A DNA stretch of 64,000 bases, from positions 248,001 through 312,000 of the forward strand of contig JBGAFI010000004.1 in the NCBI GenBank assembly GCA_044227325.1, given 5' to 3'. The stretch comes from PFJX01 sp044227325. GTDB lineage: Bacteria > Pseudomonadota > Gammaproteobacteria > Burkholderiales > Thiobacillaceae. Below are positions 16,987-25,777 of the stretch, one piece after another (the stretch's first letter is position 1; the number at the start of each line of letters is the position of its first letter). A model generated the notes under the pieces. The model worked only from the letters and a program-made list of their open reading frames with translations. It was not told the origin of the DNA and did not search any database. The translations under genes and the position numbers were made by a program.

Positions 16987-17460
16987 ATGAACACCACCCC
17001 GCCGCCGGCCAAACCGGCCCCCACCTCGGAAACCGTGGCCCTGCTTCAGGAGATGGGCAATTACGAGCGCCATTTCAACCAACTGCAAAGCACCTATCGC
17101 AGCTTCGCCTCCGCCTGGCTGCTGGCCGCCTTCGGCGCCATGGGCTTCGTCCTGACCCAGACCGGCGCGCAGAAGTTCCTGCTGCCGCCCCACCTGCTGA
17201 TCGCCGCCGTCGCGCTGGCGGCCTGCATCGGCATCGTCCTGCTCTGGTACATGGATGTCCGCGTCTACCACCGGCTGCTGGAAGGCTGCTTCGACAGCGC
17301 CCACGAGCTGGAAAGCCAGTACCAGTTGCCGGCCTTCCGGGAACGCATGCGCACCGCCCTGGGCGAGGGCCGGGTGTCGCGGGCGATCACGGTCTACTAC
17401 GGCGTGCCCGGCGGCATCCTCGCCCTGATCTTCGTCGCCAGCCTGTTCCGCTGCGGGTGA
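16987..17460 (+). CDS. Small membrane protein of unknown function
   Basis: The 157-aa product has two central transmembrane helices (about residues 40-60 and 68-90) and one at the C-terminus (about 138-155), with hydrophilic segments between. The start ATG 16987 follows a strong GAGGAG ribosome site. I do not recognise the family. It sits between the DUF1343 gene and cdd on the same strand with short gaps (24 and 5 bp), so the four genes 15203-17930 form one unit. Confidence 0.75.
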   Translation: MNTTPPPAKPAPTSETVALLQEMGNYERHFNQLQSTYRSFASAWLLAAFGAMGFVLTQTGAQKFLLPPHLLIAAVALAACIGIVLLWYMDVRVYHRLLEGCFDSAHELESQYQLPAFRERMRTALGEGRVSRAITVYYGVPGGILALIFVASLFRCG

Positions 17461-17465
17461 ACGCC

Positions 17466-17930
17466 ATGCGCAATTGCCTGCTTGCCGATCTGAACCCGCA
17501 CCAGCGCGAACTTCTCGCCGCCGCCGAAGCCGTTCTGGCGCGTTCCTACAGCCCCTATTCCGGGCTGCGCGTGGGCGCGGCCCTGCGTTGCGGCGACGGC
17601 GCCATCGTCGCCGGCACGAACATGGAGAACGCCTCCTACGGGCTGAGCCAGTGCGCCGAGCGGGTCGCCCTGGCCAGCGCCAACAGCCAGGGCCGCGTGG
17701 ACATCCGCGCCCTCGCGGTCACCGCCACGGGCGCCGGGTTGGCCCCTGACGGCATCCTCTCGCCTTGCGGCGCGTGCCGCCAGGTCATCGCCGAGGCGGC
17801 GCAACGTAGTGGCGCGGATATCGAAATCCTGCTCGCCTCCCCGGACCAATCCCGCGTCGTCCTCACCACCGCCCGGGAGCTGTTGCCCCTGGCCATGGGC
17901 GCGGACGGCTTCGGCAGCCGGCCCGCTTAG
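17466..17930 (+). CDS. cdd: Cytidine deaminase
   Basis: The 154-aa enzyme deaminates cytidine and deoxycytidine to uridine compounds in pyrimidine salvage. The zinc site is complete: CAERVAL (Cys plus catalytic Glu) and SPCGACRQV (two Cys). The N-terminal YSPYSGLRVGAAL is also typical. A GTG at 17457 overlapping the previous stop is an alternative start three codons upstream. Last gene of the plus-strand group. Confidence 0.93.
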   Translation: MRNCLLADLNPHQRELLAAAEAVLARSYSPYSGLRVGAALRCGDGAIVAGTNMENASYGLSQCAERVALASANSQGRVDIRALAVTATGAGLAPDGILSPCGACRQVIAEAAQRSGADIEILLASPDQSRVVLTTARELLPLAMGADGFGSRPA

Positions 17931-17955
17931 ACGAAACCACCGCGACGCGGGACGG

Positions 17956-20900
17956 TCAGCCCGACAGCCACTTTTCCAGGGTCTGCCGCAGCGTTTCCAT
18001 ATTGACCGGCTTGCTCATGAAGTCGTCCATGCCCACCGCGAGACAATGCTTGCGGTCGTCCTCGAACGCGTTCGCGGTCAGGGCCACGATGGGCAGACGG
18101 GAACGGCGGCTCTCGGCTTCCCAGGCACGGATCCGGACGGTGGCGTCGAAACCGTCCAGCACGGGCATCTGACAATCCATCAGCACCAGATCGGGAATCC
18201 GCCCCCGGAGGATCGCGTCCACGGCGAGCTGGCCATCCACCGCGCTTTCCACGCGCAGTCCCAGCTTGTCCAGCATGGTCTCGATCACCATGCGGTTGAT
18301 CTCGTTGTCCTCCACCAGCAGGATGCGGCGTCCTGCCAGCGCGGAGGCGGACGGACCGGGTTCGCTCGTGGCGCCGGCCGGAGCGGCGTCGTCGCGGGCG
18401 GCGGGCGTTTCCTCGAGCTGGGCCTGGATGCTGAACCAGAAACGGGAACCCCGCCCTTCCTCGCTCTCCACGCCCACGTCGCCGCCCATCAGGCGCGCCA
18501 GGCTGCGCACGATGGACAGGCCGAGGCCGGTGCCGGAATGGCCGCGGGTATAGGAGGCATCCACCTGGGAGAAGGGCTGGAACAGTTCCGGCAGTTTGCT
18601 TGCCGGTATGCCGATCCCCTGGTCCGAGACCGAGAACAGCAACTCGACCGAGGGCGCGCCGCGCCAGGTTTCCTTCGCCTCGATGCGAATGGCGCCATGG
18701 CTGGCGAACTTGATGGCGTTGCTGACCAGATTGGACAACATCTGGCGCAAGCGGATGGGATCGCCCCGGTAACGCGCCGACTTCGGCCCTGTCCAGGCCG
18801 CCTCGAGGACAAGCTTCTTGTGTCGCGCCGGGCCGTCGAACAAGGCGCGGATTTCGTCGAGCACCTGTTCCGGATCGAATTCCGAGGGCATCAATTCCAG
18901 CTTCCCCGCCTCCACTTTCGAGAGGTCCAGGATGTCGTTCAGCAAGGTCATCAGGGTCTGGCCGGAGGTGAGGATGGTCTGCGCGAACTCGCGCGACTGC
19001 TTTTCTTCCAGGTTGGGCAGCAACAGCAATTGGGCCATGCCCAGGATGCCGTTCATGGGGGTGCGGATTTCGTGGGACATGGTGGCGAGGAACTGGCTCT
19101 TGGCCAGGTTCGCGGATTCGGCGGCTTCTTTCGCGGTCCGCAATTCCACCTCGGCGCGGCGACGCTGGGTGATGTCCCGCGCCACGCCCAGTTGCCCGAC
19201 GATGTCGTTCCGGGGGTTGCGCAAGGGGACGCCGTGGATTTCCAGCCAGCGGCGCCCGCCATCCAGGCCGACGATCTCGATCTCGAGTTCCACCGGCTCC
19301 CCGGCCAGCACGCGGCTCTGCATGGTCAGGCAGGCATCCCGGCTTTCCGGCGCCACCAGATCGCTCATGTTCCGGCCGACGATCCATTCCGGCGTTTCCG
19401 CCTGGAAGAATGCCAGGCCGGCCCGGTTCATCTGGGTGATCCGGCCGGCGAGATCCAGCACCTGGACGCATTCGGGCTCGGTCTCGACGATGGTCTTCAG
19501 GCGCAGCTCGCTTTCCGCCAGACGCTGGGCGGCCTGGGCGCGCTCGATGGTCGAGCCGACCCAGTTCGCGAGCAGGACCATGAACTCCAGGTCCCCCTCG
19601 TCGAACTCGCGCGCGTGCGGCGTCGGCGAACTGAAGTTGACCGTGCCGTAGACGGCGCCGCCGACCCGGATCGGCGCGCCCAGATAGGTTTCCAGCTTGA
19701 ACGTCCGGTAGCAGGGATGGTCCAGATAGGGCGACTCGCCCATGCGCGTGACGGCGAACACGCCGGAACGGCCCAGCGTGATCGAGCAATAGGTCTGGCC
19801 GAACGGGAACACCTGGCCGTCGTGAAGCATGCCCGGCGGCGCGACGTGGGACACCACATGGTAGTCGTCTCCCTCGACATGGCTGACGATGCCGACTTCC
19901 AGGCCGAAAAGGCGGGAGCCGATGGCCAACGCAGCGCGCAACTGCTCCTCCAGCGCGGCATCCCTGACCGCCTGCACCTCGTTCAGCGCGCGCAGGCTGG
20001 AAAGCTGGCGCTGTTTCGCCTCTTCCAGGAGCCAGCGCTGGGTGACGTCGGTCACGATGGAATAGAGCAGATGCCGCGCGTTCAGCTCGATGGGGCCGAC
20101 GCGTACCTCCACCCGGCGCAGCTCGCCGCTGGCCAGGCGGTGGAAGAAGTAGAAGCAATCCCGCTGCTCGTGTTCGGCGCGCCTCATCTCTTCGAGAATC
20201 TGTTCCTGGGGAAGCGGGTTGATGTCGCTGACCCGCATTTGGCCGAGCCGCTCCCGGTCGTAGCCGTAGAAAGCCGCCGCCGCCTTGTTGGCCTCGACGA
20301 TGGCGCCGTCCTTGGGATCGACGAGGAACATGGGCACCTTCGCGCTTTCGAACAGGACCCGGTAGCGTTCCTCGCTCTCCGCCAGTTTCGCGGTGATCTG
20401 CCGCGCCAGGTGCCGGGCGCGCTTCTGCTCGCGCGACAGGGAAGCGATGATGAGGAACAGCAGGATATCCACGATCACGCCGCCCACCGCCACCATCAAG
20501 GGCTGGCTTTCCTCCGCGGAGGAGAGATAACCCGGACGGGCATACAGGAAAATGCTCCAGGTCCGTCCGGCGATGGGAATACTGCGCAGTCCCGCCAACC
20601 ATTCGCGCTCGGCATCGGGCCGGTAGCGCAGGTTGGGCGTCGCCGAATTGTTGTACAGCAGGGAATCCCCGGAAGGCCGGTCGCCGTCGTATATCTCGAA
20701 TTCGATGTCGCCCTGGTCCGCCCCCAGGATGCCGCGCATCAGATCCTTGATGCGGAACGGGCTATAGACAAAACCCGCCAGGGCCGCGCGGCGCCGCTCC
20801 ACGGTATTGACGGGCATGCCATGCCGGTAGACCGGCATATACATCAGGAAACCGTACTGGGGATCCTTGCTGGTTTCCTGGAGCAGGATGACGCGGCCCG

Positions 20901-21465
20901 AGATGGCCGGCTCGCCCGTGTCGCGCGCCAACTCCATCGCGGCGCGACGCGTCGGCTCGGAGAACATGTCGTAGCCGAAGGCGCGCTGGTTGCGCCAATC
21001 GAAGGGCTCCAGATAGACGATGGAACTGTACACCTCCCGCTCGCCTTCCGGCTTGACCATGAAATCCGGGAAACCCTGCGCGCGGATTTTGGCGATCAAT
21101 GCCGCCTTTTCCGCCGGCGCGAACATCTGGCTGAAGCCCAGCCCCTGGATGCCCGGAAAGTTATGGTGCAGTTGCAAGCGGTCCGAGAAGACGCGCCATT
21201 CCTCACGGCTGACATCCGAGGACGCGCTGAACAGCGCCGCGCCGCCACGCAACGCCATTTCATAGTCGATCATGCGCTTGGCGATGGCGTCCGCCACCGC
21301 CTGGGACTGGAACTGGAAACGCTCGCTGGCGCGTTTGCGCACCGCCGTATCGGAGATGTACCAGGCGAGCCCGGTCAGAACGAAGGAAACCAGCAGGATG
21401 ACCCAGGCGGCCGCCGGGTGCCGCGGTTCCCGGCTCCCGGCAGCGCGGGTATCGGGCTCAGACAA
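17956..21465 (-). CDS. Hybrid sensor histidine kinase (CHASE-PAS-GAF-PAS-HisKA-HATPase-REC)
   Basis: This 1169-aa membrane kinase has an N-terminal helix (about 20-40), a periplasmic CHASE-type sensor (about 70-270) and a second helix (about 320-345). These are followed by PAS (about 365-480), GAF (about 520-650), a second PAS (about 665-780), HisKA with phospho-histidine in SHEIRTPMNG, HATPase_c (N box NLVSNAIKFA) and a C-terminal receiver with the phospho-aspartate in MDCQMPVLDG. I chose the TTG at 21465 because GGAGG lies 5 nt upstream and the sequence before it looks non-coding. No partner regulator is adjacent, so its output is unknown. Confidence 0.88.
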   Translation of the reverse strand: MSEPDTRAAGSREPRHPAAAWVILLVSFVLTGLAWYISDTAVRKRASERFQFQSQAVADAIAKRMIDYEMALRGGAALFSASSDVSREEWRVFSDRLQLHHNFPGIQGLGFSQMFAPAEKAALIAKIRAQGFPDFMVKPEGEREVYSSIVYLEPFDWRNQRAFGYDMFSEPTRRAAMELARDTGEPAISGRVILLQETSKDPQYGFLMYMPVYRHGMPVNTVERRRAALAGFVYSPFRIKDLMRGILGADQGDIEFEIYDGDRPSGDSLLYNNSATPNLRYRPDAEREWLAGLRSIPIAGRTWSIFLYARPGYLSSAEESQPLMVAVGGVIVDILLFLIIASLSREQKRARHLARQITAKLAESEERYRVLFESAKVPMFLVDPKDGAIVEANKAAAAFYGYDRERLGQMRVSDINPLPQEQILEEMRRAEHEQRDCFYFFHRLASGELRRVEVRVGPIELNARHLLYSIVTDVTQRWLLEEAKQRQLSSLRALNEVQAVRDAALEEQLRAALAIGSRLFGLEVGIVSHVEGDDYHVVSHVAPPGMLHDGQVFPFGQTYCSITLGRSGVFAVTRMGESPYLDHPCYRTFKLETYLGAPIRVGGAVYGTVNFSSPTPHAREFDEGDLEFMVLLANWVGSTIERAQAAQRLAESELRLKTIVETEPECVQVLDLAGRITQMNRAGLAFFQAETPEWIVGRNMSDLVAPESRDACLTMQSRVLAGEPVELEIEIVGLDGGRRWLEIHGVPLRNPRNDIVGQLGVARDITQRRRAEVELRTAKEAAESANLAKSQFLATMSHEIRTPMNGILGMAQLLLLPNLEEKQSREFAQTILTSGQTLMTLLNDILDLSKVEAGKLELMPSEFDPEQVLDEIRALFDGPARHKKLVLEAAWTGPKSARYRGDPIRLRQMLSNLVSNAIKFASHGAIRIEAKETWRGAPSVELLFSVSDQGIGIPASKLPELFQPFSQVDASYTRGHSGTGLGLSIVRSLARLMGGDVGVESEEGRGSRFWFSIQAQLEETPAARDDAAPAGATSEPGPSASALAGRRILLVEDNEINRMVIETMLDKLGLRVESAVDGQLAVDAILRGRIPDLVLMDCQMPVLDGFDATVRIRAWEAESRRSRLPIVALTANAFEDDRKHCLAVGMDDFMSKPVNMETLRQTLEKWLSG

Positions 21466-21501
21466 GCCGGCCTCCGCCGAGTCCGAGCGGCGAGCCCGCC
21501 G

Positions 21502-21529
21502 GGCATACGGCCATGCCCGGCCGTATGCC
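21502..21529. promoter_or_regulatory. Perfect 11-bp inverted repeat before the hybrid kinase gene
   Basis: GGCATACGGCC and GGCCGTATGCC face each other across a 6-nt loop, 36 bp before the kinase start. It may be an operator or a leader hairpin. The rest of the gap 21466-21851 shows no gene; its right end is the higBA promoter. Confidence 0.35.
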
Positions 21530-21816
21530 GCCGCGGCCGGCGATCGATGGAAATGGACGATGACGCGGTTCTGCCATGACGGTCTTGTTTTGCGCGCAGA
21601 GGCTGGAAAAACCCGGGACGCACGAGCCCGGCCTGACAAGGGGAAGCCCTCACAGGCATCAACGGCGGAAGCCCATCCCCTTGCGCAGCTTATCGGCGGA
21701 AATCCAAGGGACTTGAATTCGCCGGGCCGCCAGACATGGGACATTCACAGTCACCCTTCATTGACGGCATTTCGTGCTTTTGTTCGGATCATGGCGAGCT
21801 TCCAGGAGACACCATC

Positions 21817-21845
21817 TTGCCGATTACCGGTAAGCGGTATATTGT
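21817..21845 (+). promoter_or_regulatory. sigma-70 promoter of higBA with overlapping palindrome
   Basis: TTGCCG, 17 nt, TATTGT. The spacer holds the perfect palindrome TTACCGGTAA (21824-21833), a good candidate for autorepression by HigA. The -10 box ends only 6 nt before the higB ATG, so the transcript would be leaderless or nearly so. Confidence 0.55.
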
Positions 21846-21851
21846 TTTTCC

Positions 21852-22130
21852 ATGATCATCTCCTTCGCCGATAAAGACACCGCCGATCTTTTCGCTGGGA
21901 AACGAGTCAAGCGCTTAGCCAATATCGCCTCGGTAGCCGAACGCAAGCTGCAACAGATCGACAGCGCGGCGCGCTTGGATGCGCTACGCGCGCCACCCGG
22001 AAATCGGCTCGAAGCGCTCTCGGGCGACCGAAAAGGGCAACACAGCCTACGCATCAACGATCAATGGCGGCTCTGCTTTGTGTGGAAGGAAGATGGCGCG
22101 CACAACGTGGAAATCGTGGACTACCACTGA
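21852..22130 (+). CDS. higB: HigB-type toxin (RelE/ParE superfamily)
   Basis: The 92-aa protein matches HigB killer proteins: IISFADKDTADLF at the N-terminus, the GNRLEAL motif and the C-terminal INDQWRLCFVW strand typical of these mRNA interferases. HigB cleaves mRNA on the ribosome. It precedes its antitoxin, the order characteristic of higBA. The region 21852-23267 is visibly less G+C-rich than its surroundings, which suggests acquisition by transfer. Confidence 0.88.
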   Translation: MIISFADKDTADLFAGKRVKRLANIASVAERKLQQIDSAARLDALRAPPGNRLEALSGDRKGQHSLRINDQWRLCFVWKEDGAHNVEIVDYH

Positions 22131-22156
22131 TCCCCAATACTCTCGAGGAAACTGAC

Positions 22157-22468
22157 ATGACTATCACGGCCCCCACCAACGGCATGCGTCCGGTCCATCC
22201 GGGCGAAATCCTGCGCGAGGACTACCTGAAACCCTTGGGCATGAGCGCCAACGCACTCGCCCAGGCCCTGAAGGTGCCCGCCTCCCGCATCAACGACATC
22301 GTCCTGGAACGGCGTGGCATCACTGTCGACACCGCGTTGCGCCTAGTGCGCTACTTCGGCGGCGACGTGCAGAGCTGGATGAATTTGCAGACGGCTTATG
22401 AGATCAAGGTGGCCGGCAAGGAACTGGCGAAGAAGATCGAGGAAGAGGTGCGGCCACTGGCGGCCTGA
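22157..22468 (+). CDS. higA: HigA-type antitoxin (XRE helix-turn-helix)
   Basis: The 103-aa protein is a helix-turn-helix HigA (VapI) antitoxin: RPVHPGEILREDYLKPL, then the HTH region SANALAQALKVPASRINDIV, then the dimerisation helix with WMNLQTAYEIK. It neutralises HigB and with it represses the operon, probably through TTACCGGTAA in the promoter (inference). It starts 26 bp after higB, with AGGAA 7 nt upstream of the ATG. Confidence 0.9.
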   Translation: MTITAPTNGMRPVHPGEILREDYLKPLGMSANALAQALKVPASRINDIVLERRGITVDTALRLVRYFGGDVQSWMNLQTAYEIKVAGKELAKKIEEEVRPLAA

Positions 22469-22529
22469 GGGCAATTTAGCGAGGTCGGCATCGACAACCA
22501 CATACGAACGCGACACAGGGAGAACCCAC

Positions 22530-23267
22530 ATGACTCACGAAAGCAACATCGGACTATTGATTGATGCCGACAACAGCCCTGCTAACAAGATCGAGGATGT
22601 GCTCGACGAACTGGCCAAATATGGCGTGATCAATATCCGGCGTGCCTATGGCAACTGGAAAAGCCATAACTTGGCTGGCTGGGAAGCCGAGTTGCATGAA
22701 TATGCTATTCAACCCATCCAGCAGTTCGCTTACAGCAAGGGTAAAAATGCCACGGATATGGCATTGGTTATCGATGCTATGGACCTGCTCTACACCAAGC
22801 ATCTCGAGGGAATTGCACTGGTGTCGAGTGATTCCGACTTTACCCCGCTTGTGATGCGACTACGTGCCAATGGCCTGAAGGTATATGGATTCGGTGAGGA
22901 AAAAACGCCGACGCCATTCGTCAATGCCTGCTCGCGCTTCCTATATTTGGAAAAGCTGGGCACACAGCCGCCAGAGGCGCCTGCAACAAATGGTAAAGCT
23001 ATCGTGTCGCCGAGAAAGTCCGCCAAGGAACTCAAGTGCGACACTAAGCTTATGAGTCTATTGCGCAACGCCGTGGCCTCGGCTGCCGACGACGCAGGCT
23101 GGGCCAACCTAGCCGCGGTCGGTAGCCACATTTCAAAGCAGGCGTCTTTCGATCAGCGCAATTACGGTTTCGCAAAACTGGGCGACCTCATCGCGGAAAT
23201 CGACCTGTTCGCAACGGAAAAGCGGGATAAAACCCTTTTCGTTCGCGACACCCGCAAGCCAGCATAA
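22530..23267 (+). CDS. NYN-domain (PIN-like) nuclease with C-terminal LOTUS-like domain
   Basis: The 245-aa protein starts with an NYN/DUF88 domain: IGLLIDADN (first catalytic aspartate), KNATDMALVIDAMDLL and the IALVSSDSDFTPLV core. This is the acidic set of a PIN-like ribonuclease. The C-terminal ~90 residues fit an OST-HTH/LOTUS RNA-binding domain (NYGFAKLGDLI). A hand-counted line (22621-22680) is 52% G+C, well below the neighbours. It lies 61 bp after higA and converges on nifS with 17 bp between the stops. A role in RNA turnover or defence is plausible but not shown. Confidence 0.82.
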   Translation: MTHESNIGLLIDADNSPANKIEDVLDELAKYGVINIRRAYGNWKSHNLAGWEAELHEYAIQPIQQFAYSKGKNATDMALVIDAMDLLYTKHLEGIALVSSDSDFTPLVMRLRANGLKVYGFGEEKTPTPFVNACSRFLYLEKLGTQPPEAPATNGKAIVSPRKSAKELKCDTKLMSLLRNAVASAADDAGWANLAAVGSHISKQASFDQRNYGFAKLGDLIAEIDLFATEKRDKTLFVRDTRKPA

Positions 23268-23284
23268 AGCGCTGGCTTACGTCG

Positions 23285-24401
23285 TCAGGCGTAGACCGGC
23301 GCGAACGCCTTGTCCGGTTCCTCCGCCGGGCCGTTCTCGCCCCAGTAGGGCGACAGCTTGCGCAACTGGGCGATGATTTCCGGCACCACCTGGACCACGC
23401 GGTCCACTTCCGCTTCGGTGCTGTAGCGGGACAGGGAGAAACGGATGGTGCCGTGGGCGGCGGTGTAGGGAATGCCCATGGCGCGCATGACCGATGAACT
23501 CGAAGGCGATGTTGCTGGTGTTGGGCAGGCGGTTTTCCGGGTTGCCGGTGGGGAAGGCGCGCGGCACCTTGGCGAGGATGCCGGCTTCCAGCTTGTCGCG
23601 CAGGCGCTTCACCTCGGTGTTTTCGTGGTGCATCGCGGCCATGGCCTGCTCGCAGGCCTTGCCCAGGGCGACGATGGAGGCGGCGTTCTCGGTGCCGGCG
23701 CGGCGGCCGCGTTCCTGGTGGCCACCCCGCAGCAGGGGACGAAAGCGCACGCCGCGCTTCAGGTACAGCACGCCGATGCCCTTGGGCGCGTGCAGCTTGT
23801 GGCCGGACAGGGAGAGCATGTCGATGGAACTGGTCTTCAGGTCCATGGGAATCTTGCCGACCGCCTGCACCGCGTCGGTGTGGAACATGACGCCGGCCTC
23901 GGATGCCATCGCGGCCATCTCTTCCACCGGGAACAGGGTGCCGGTCTCGTTGTTGGCCCACATGACGGAGACCACCGCGACCTTGTCGGTGAGGAGTTTC
24001 TTGTATTCGTCCAGGTCCAGGCGGCCCTTGTTGTCCACCTTCAGGTAATGGACCTTGTAGCCTTCCTTTTCCAGATGGGTGCACAGGTTGAGGACGGCCG
24101 GGTGCTCGATGGTGGTGGTGATGATTTCCTTGCGGTCCGGCTGGGCCTTGCAGGCGGACAGGATCGCGGTGGAATCGGATTCGGTGCCGCAGGAGGTGAA
24201 GATGATCTCCGACTCGTGCTCGGCGCCCAGCAGTTCCTGCACTTGCAGGCGCGCCTTCTTGATGGCCAGGCCCACCTTGTTGCCGAAGCTGTGCATGGAG
24301 GAAGGGTTGCCGAACTGCTCGGTGAAGAAGGGCAGCATGGCCGCCACCACTTCGTCGTCCACCCGGGTGGTGGCGTTGTTGTCGAGATAGATGCCGTCCA
24401 T
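23285..24401 (-). pseudogene. nifS: NifS cysteine desulfurase, internal deletion and frameshift
   Basis: NifS takes sulfur from cysteine for NifU-based Fe-S cluster assembly. The first ~300 residues are normal, from DGIYLDNNATTRVDDE to the PLP-binding lysine in SLSGHKLHAPKG and RLPNTSNIAFEFI. After FEFI the sequence jumps directly to the VMRAMGIPYTAAHGT segment, one frame out. Against my recollection of Azotobacter NifS, about 31 residues (roughly 92 nt) are missing, including the loop SSGSACTSGS with the catalytic cysteine. Without correction the frame runs to 23277 with a foreign C-terminus; the true C-terminus (KAFAPVYA) ends at 23285. ATG 24401 has GGAG 7 nt upstream. Either the gene is dead or the assembly lost a piece. 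Confidence 0.9.
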
Positions 24402-24435
24402 GGTCATTCTCCGGAAATCACTGTCGTTGCCTGTA

Positions 24436-24494
24436 GGAGCGAACCTCGGCTCGTGCTCGCGCAGAACCGGGGACCGCGAACCGAGGCTCGCTCC
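24436..24494. repeat. REP-like palindrome between nifU and nifS
   Basis: Arms 24436-24453 (GGAGCGAACCTCGGCTCG) and 24477-24494 (CGAACCGAGGCTCGCTCC) are complementary over 18 bp with two mismatches. It looks like a dispersed extragenic palindrome and sits inside the iscA-nifU-nifS unit, where its hairpin could change mRNA stability or the nifU:nifS ratio. No second copy is seen in this window. Confidence 0.6.
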
Positions 24495-24507
24495 TGCGTG
24501 GTTGAGG

Positions 24508-25401
24508 TTAAACGTGGCTCGCGGCGCGGGCGTAGGAACCGGCCCGGCTGGGCACCACCTTCACGAACTCGCCCAGGTCCTCCATCAGGCGGGTCTGGAT
24601 GCCTTGCAGGGTCTGGGCTTCCATCTGGCAGCCGGCGCAGGCGCCGATCATGTTGACGTAGATGGTCTTGCCGTCCACGTCCACCAGCTCGATGTCGCCG
24701 TGGTCGCGTTGCAGTTGCGGGCGGATGGAATCCAGGATGGTTTCGATCTTCTTGATGCGCTGCAGGTTGGTGAGCTTGCCCACCGGCTCTTCCTTCTTGG
24801 CCTTGACCGCGTGGGGGTTGAAAGTCTCGCCCCGCTCGGCCATCACCTTGACCAGGATTTCCTCGATGCCCTCATGGCAGGAGGAGCAGCCGCCGCCGGC
24901 CTTGGTGTAGTTGATCACGTCCTCGACGCTGGACAGGTTGTTGGCGCGCACCGTGTCCTCGATGAGGACCGCGTCGATGGCGAAGCATTTGCAGATCAGG
25001 GCGCCCTCTTCATGATCGTCCTTCCACTCCTCGCCGCGATAGTTGGCGATGGCCGCCTGCAGGGCTTCCCGGCCCATGACCGAGCAGTGCATCTTTTCCG
25101 GAGGCAGGCCGTCCAGGTAGTCGGCGATGTCCTGGTTGCTGACCTTGAGGGCGTCGTCCAGGTGCTTGCCCTTGATGATCTCGGTCAGGGCCGAGGAAGA
25201 GGCGATGGCGGAGCCGCAGCCGAAGGTCTGGAAGCGGGCGTCCAGGATGGTTTCCGTCTCCGGGTCCACCTTCAGCATCAGGCGCAGGGCGTCGCCGCAA
25301 TTGATGGAGCCCACGTCGCCGACGGCGTTGGCTTCTTCCAGGGCGCCGGAGTTGCGCGGGCTGAAGAAGTGTTCCTTGACCTTGTCCGAATAGTCCCACA
25401 T
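24508..25401 (-). CDS. nifU: NifU, Fe-S cluster scaffold for nitrogenase
   Basis: The 297-aa modular scaffold has all expected cysteines. The IscU-type N-domain has C35, C62 and C106; the central permanent [2Fe-2S] domain has C137, C139, C172 and C175; the C-terminal Nfu domain has C255 and C258 (CAGC). It assembles clusters with sulfur from NifS and delivers them to NifH and NifB-pathway proteins. It lies 16 bp after iscA. Its partner nifS is broken in this sequence, so function would need another desulfurase. Confidence 0.95.
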   Translation of the reverse strand: MWDYSDKVKEHFFSPRNSGALEEANAVGDVGSINCGDALRLMLKVDPETETILDARFQTFGCGSAIASSSALTEIIKGKHLDDALKVSNQDIADYLDGLPPEKMHCSVMGREALQAAIANYRGEEWKDDHEEGALICKCFAIDAVLIEDTVRANNLSSVEDVINYTKAGGGCSSCHEGIEEILVKVMAERGETFNPHAVKAKKEEPVGKLTNLQRIKKIETILDSIRPQLQRDHGDIELVDVDGKTIYVNMIGACAGCQMEAQTLQGIQTRLMEDLGEFVKVVPSRAGSYARAASHV

Positions 25402-25417
25402 GGCTGTGATCCTTTGC

Positions 25418-25741
25418 TTAAGCGGAGAAAGAGGAACCGCACGCGCAAGAGCTGGTCGCGTTGGGGTTCTCGAACTTGAAACCGGAGCCGTTCAGGCTGT
25501 CGACGAAATCCACCGTCACGCCGGCCAGAAGGGGCGCGGAGAACGGGTCCACCAGCAGGGTGACGCTGCCGAACTCCACCACCACGTCGTCCTCGGCCTT
25601 GTTTTCCTCCAGGCTCATGCCGTACTGGAAACCGGAACAGCCGCCGCCGGAGATGGAAATGCGCAGGCCGGCCACGGGGGTGGCGGAACCCTTGATGAAA
25701 TTCTCGACGGCGGATTGGGCTTTGGGGGTCAGGGTGATCAT
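25418..25741 (-). CDS. iscA: Nif-specific IscA-type Fe-S carrier
   Basis: The 107-aa A-type carrier has the three cluster ligands C35, C99 and C101 (GGGCSGF and SCACGSS). In Azotobacter the same gene precedes nifU and nifS. It is the first gene of the unit: the sigma-54 promoter lies 37-52 bp upstream and a NifA site about 130 bp upstream of the predicted start. The frame is open further 5', but MITLTPKAQSAV is the standard start. Confidence 0.93.
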   Translation of the reverse strand: MITLTPKAQSAVENFIKGSATPVAGLRISISGGGCSGFQYGMSLEENKAEDDVVVEFGSVTLLVDPFSAPLLAGVTVDFVDSLNGSGFKFENPNATSSCACGSSFSA

Positions 25742-25777
25742 GAACGGCTCCTGAAAAAGGTTGTGTGGTCCTCTTTT

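Noticed and set aside
17809..21579. Long plus-strand ORF opposite the hybrid histidine kinase
   Set aside because: Antisense shadow with no domain; the minus-strand frame carries all kinase motifs.
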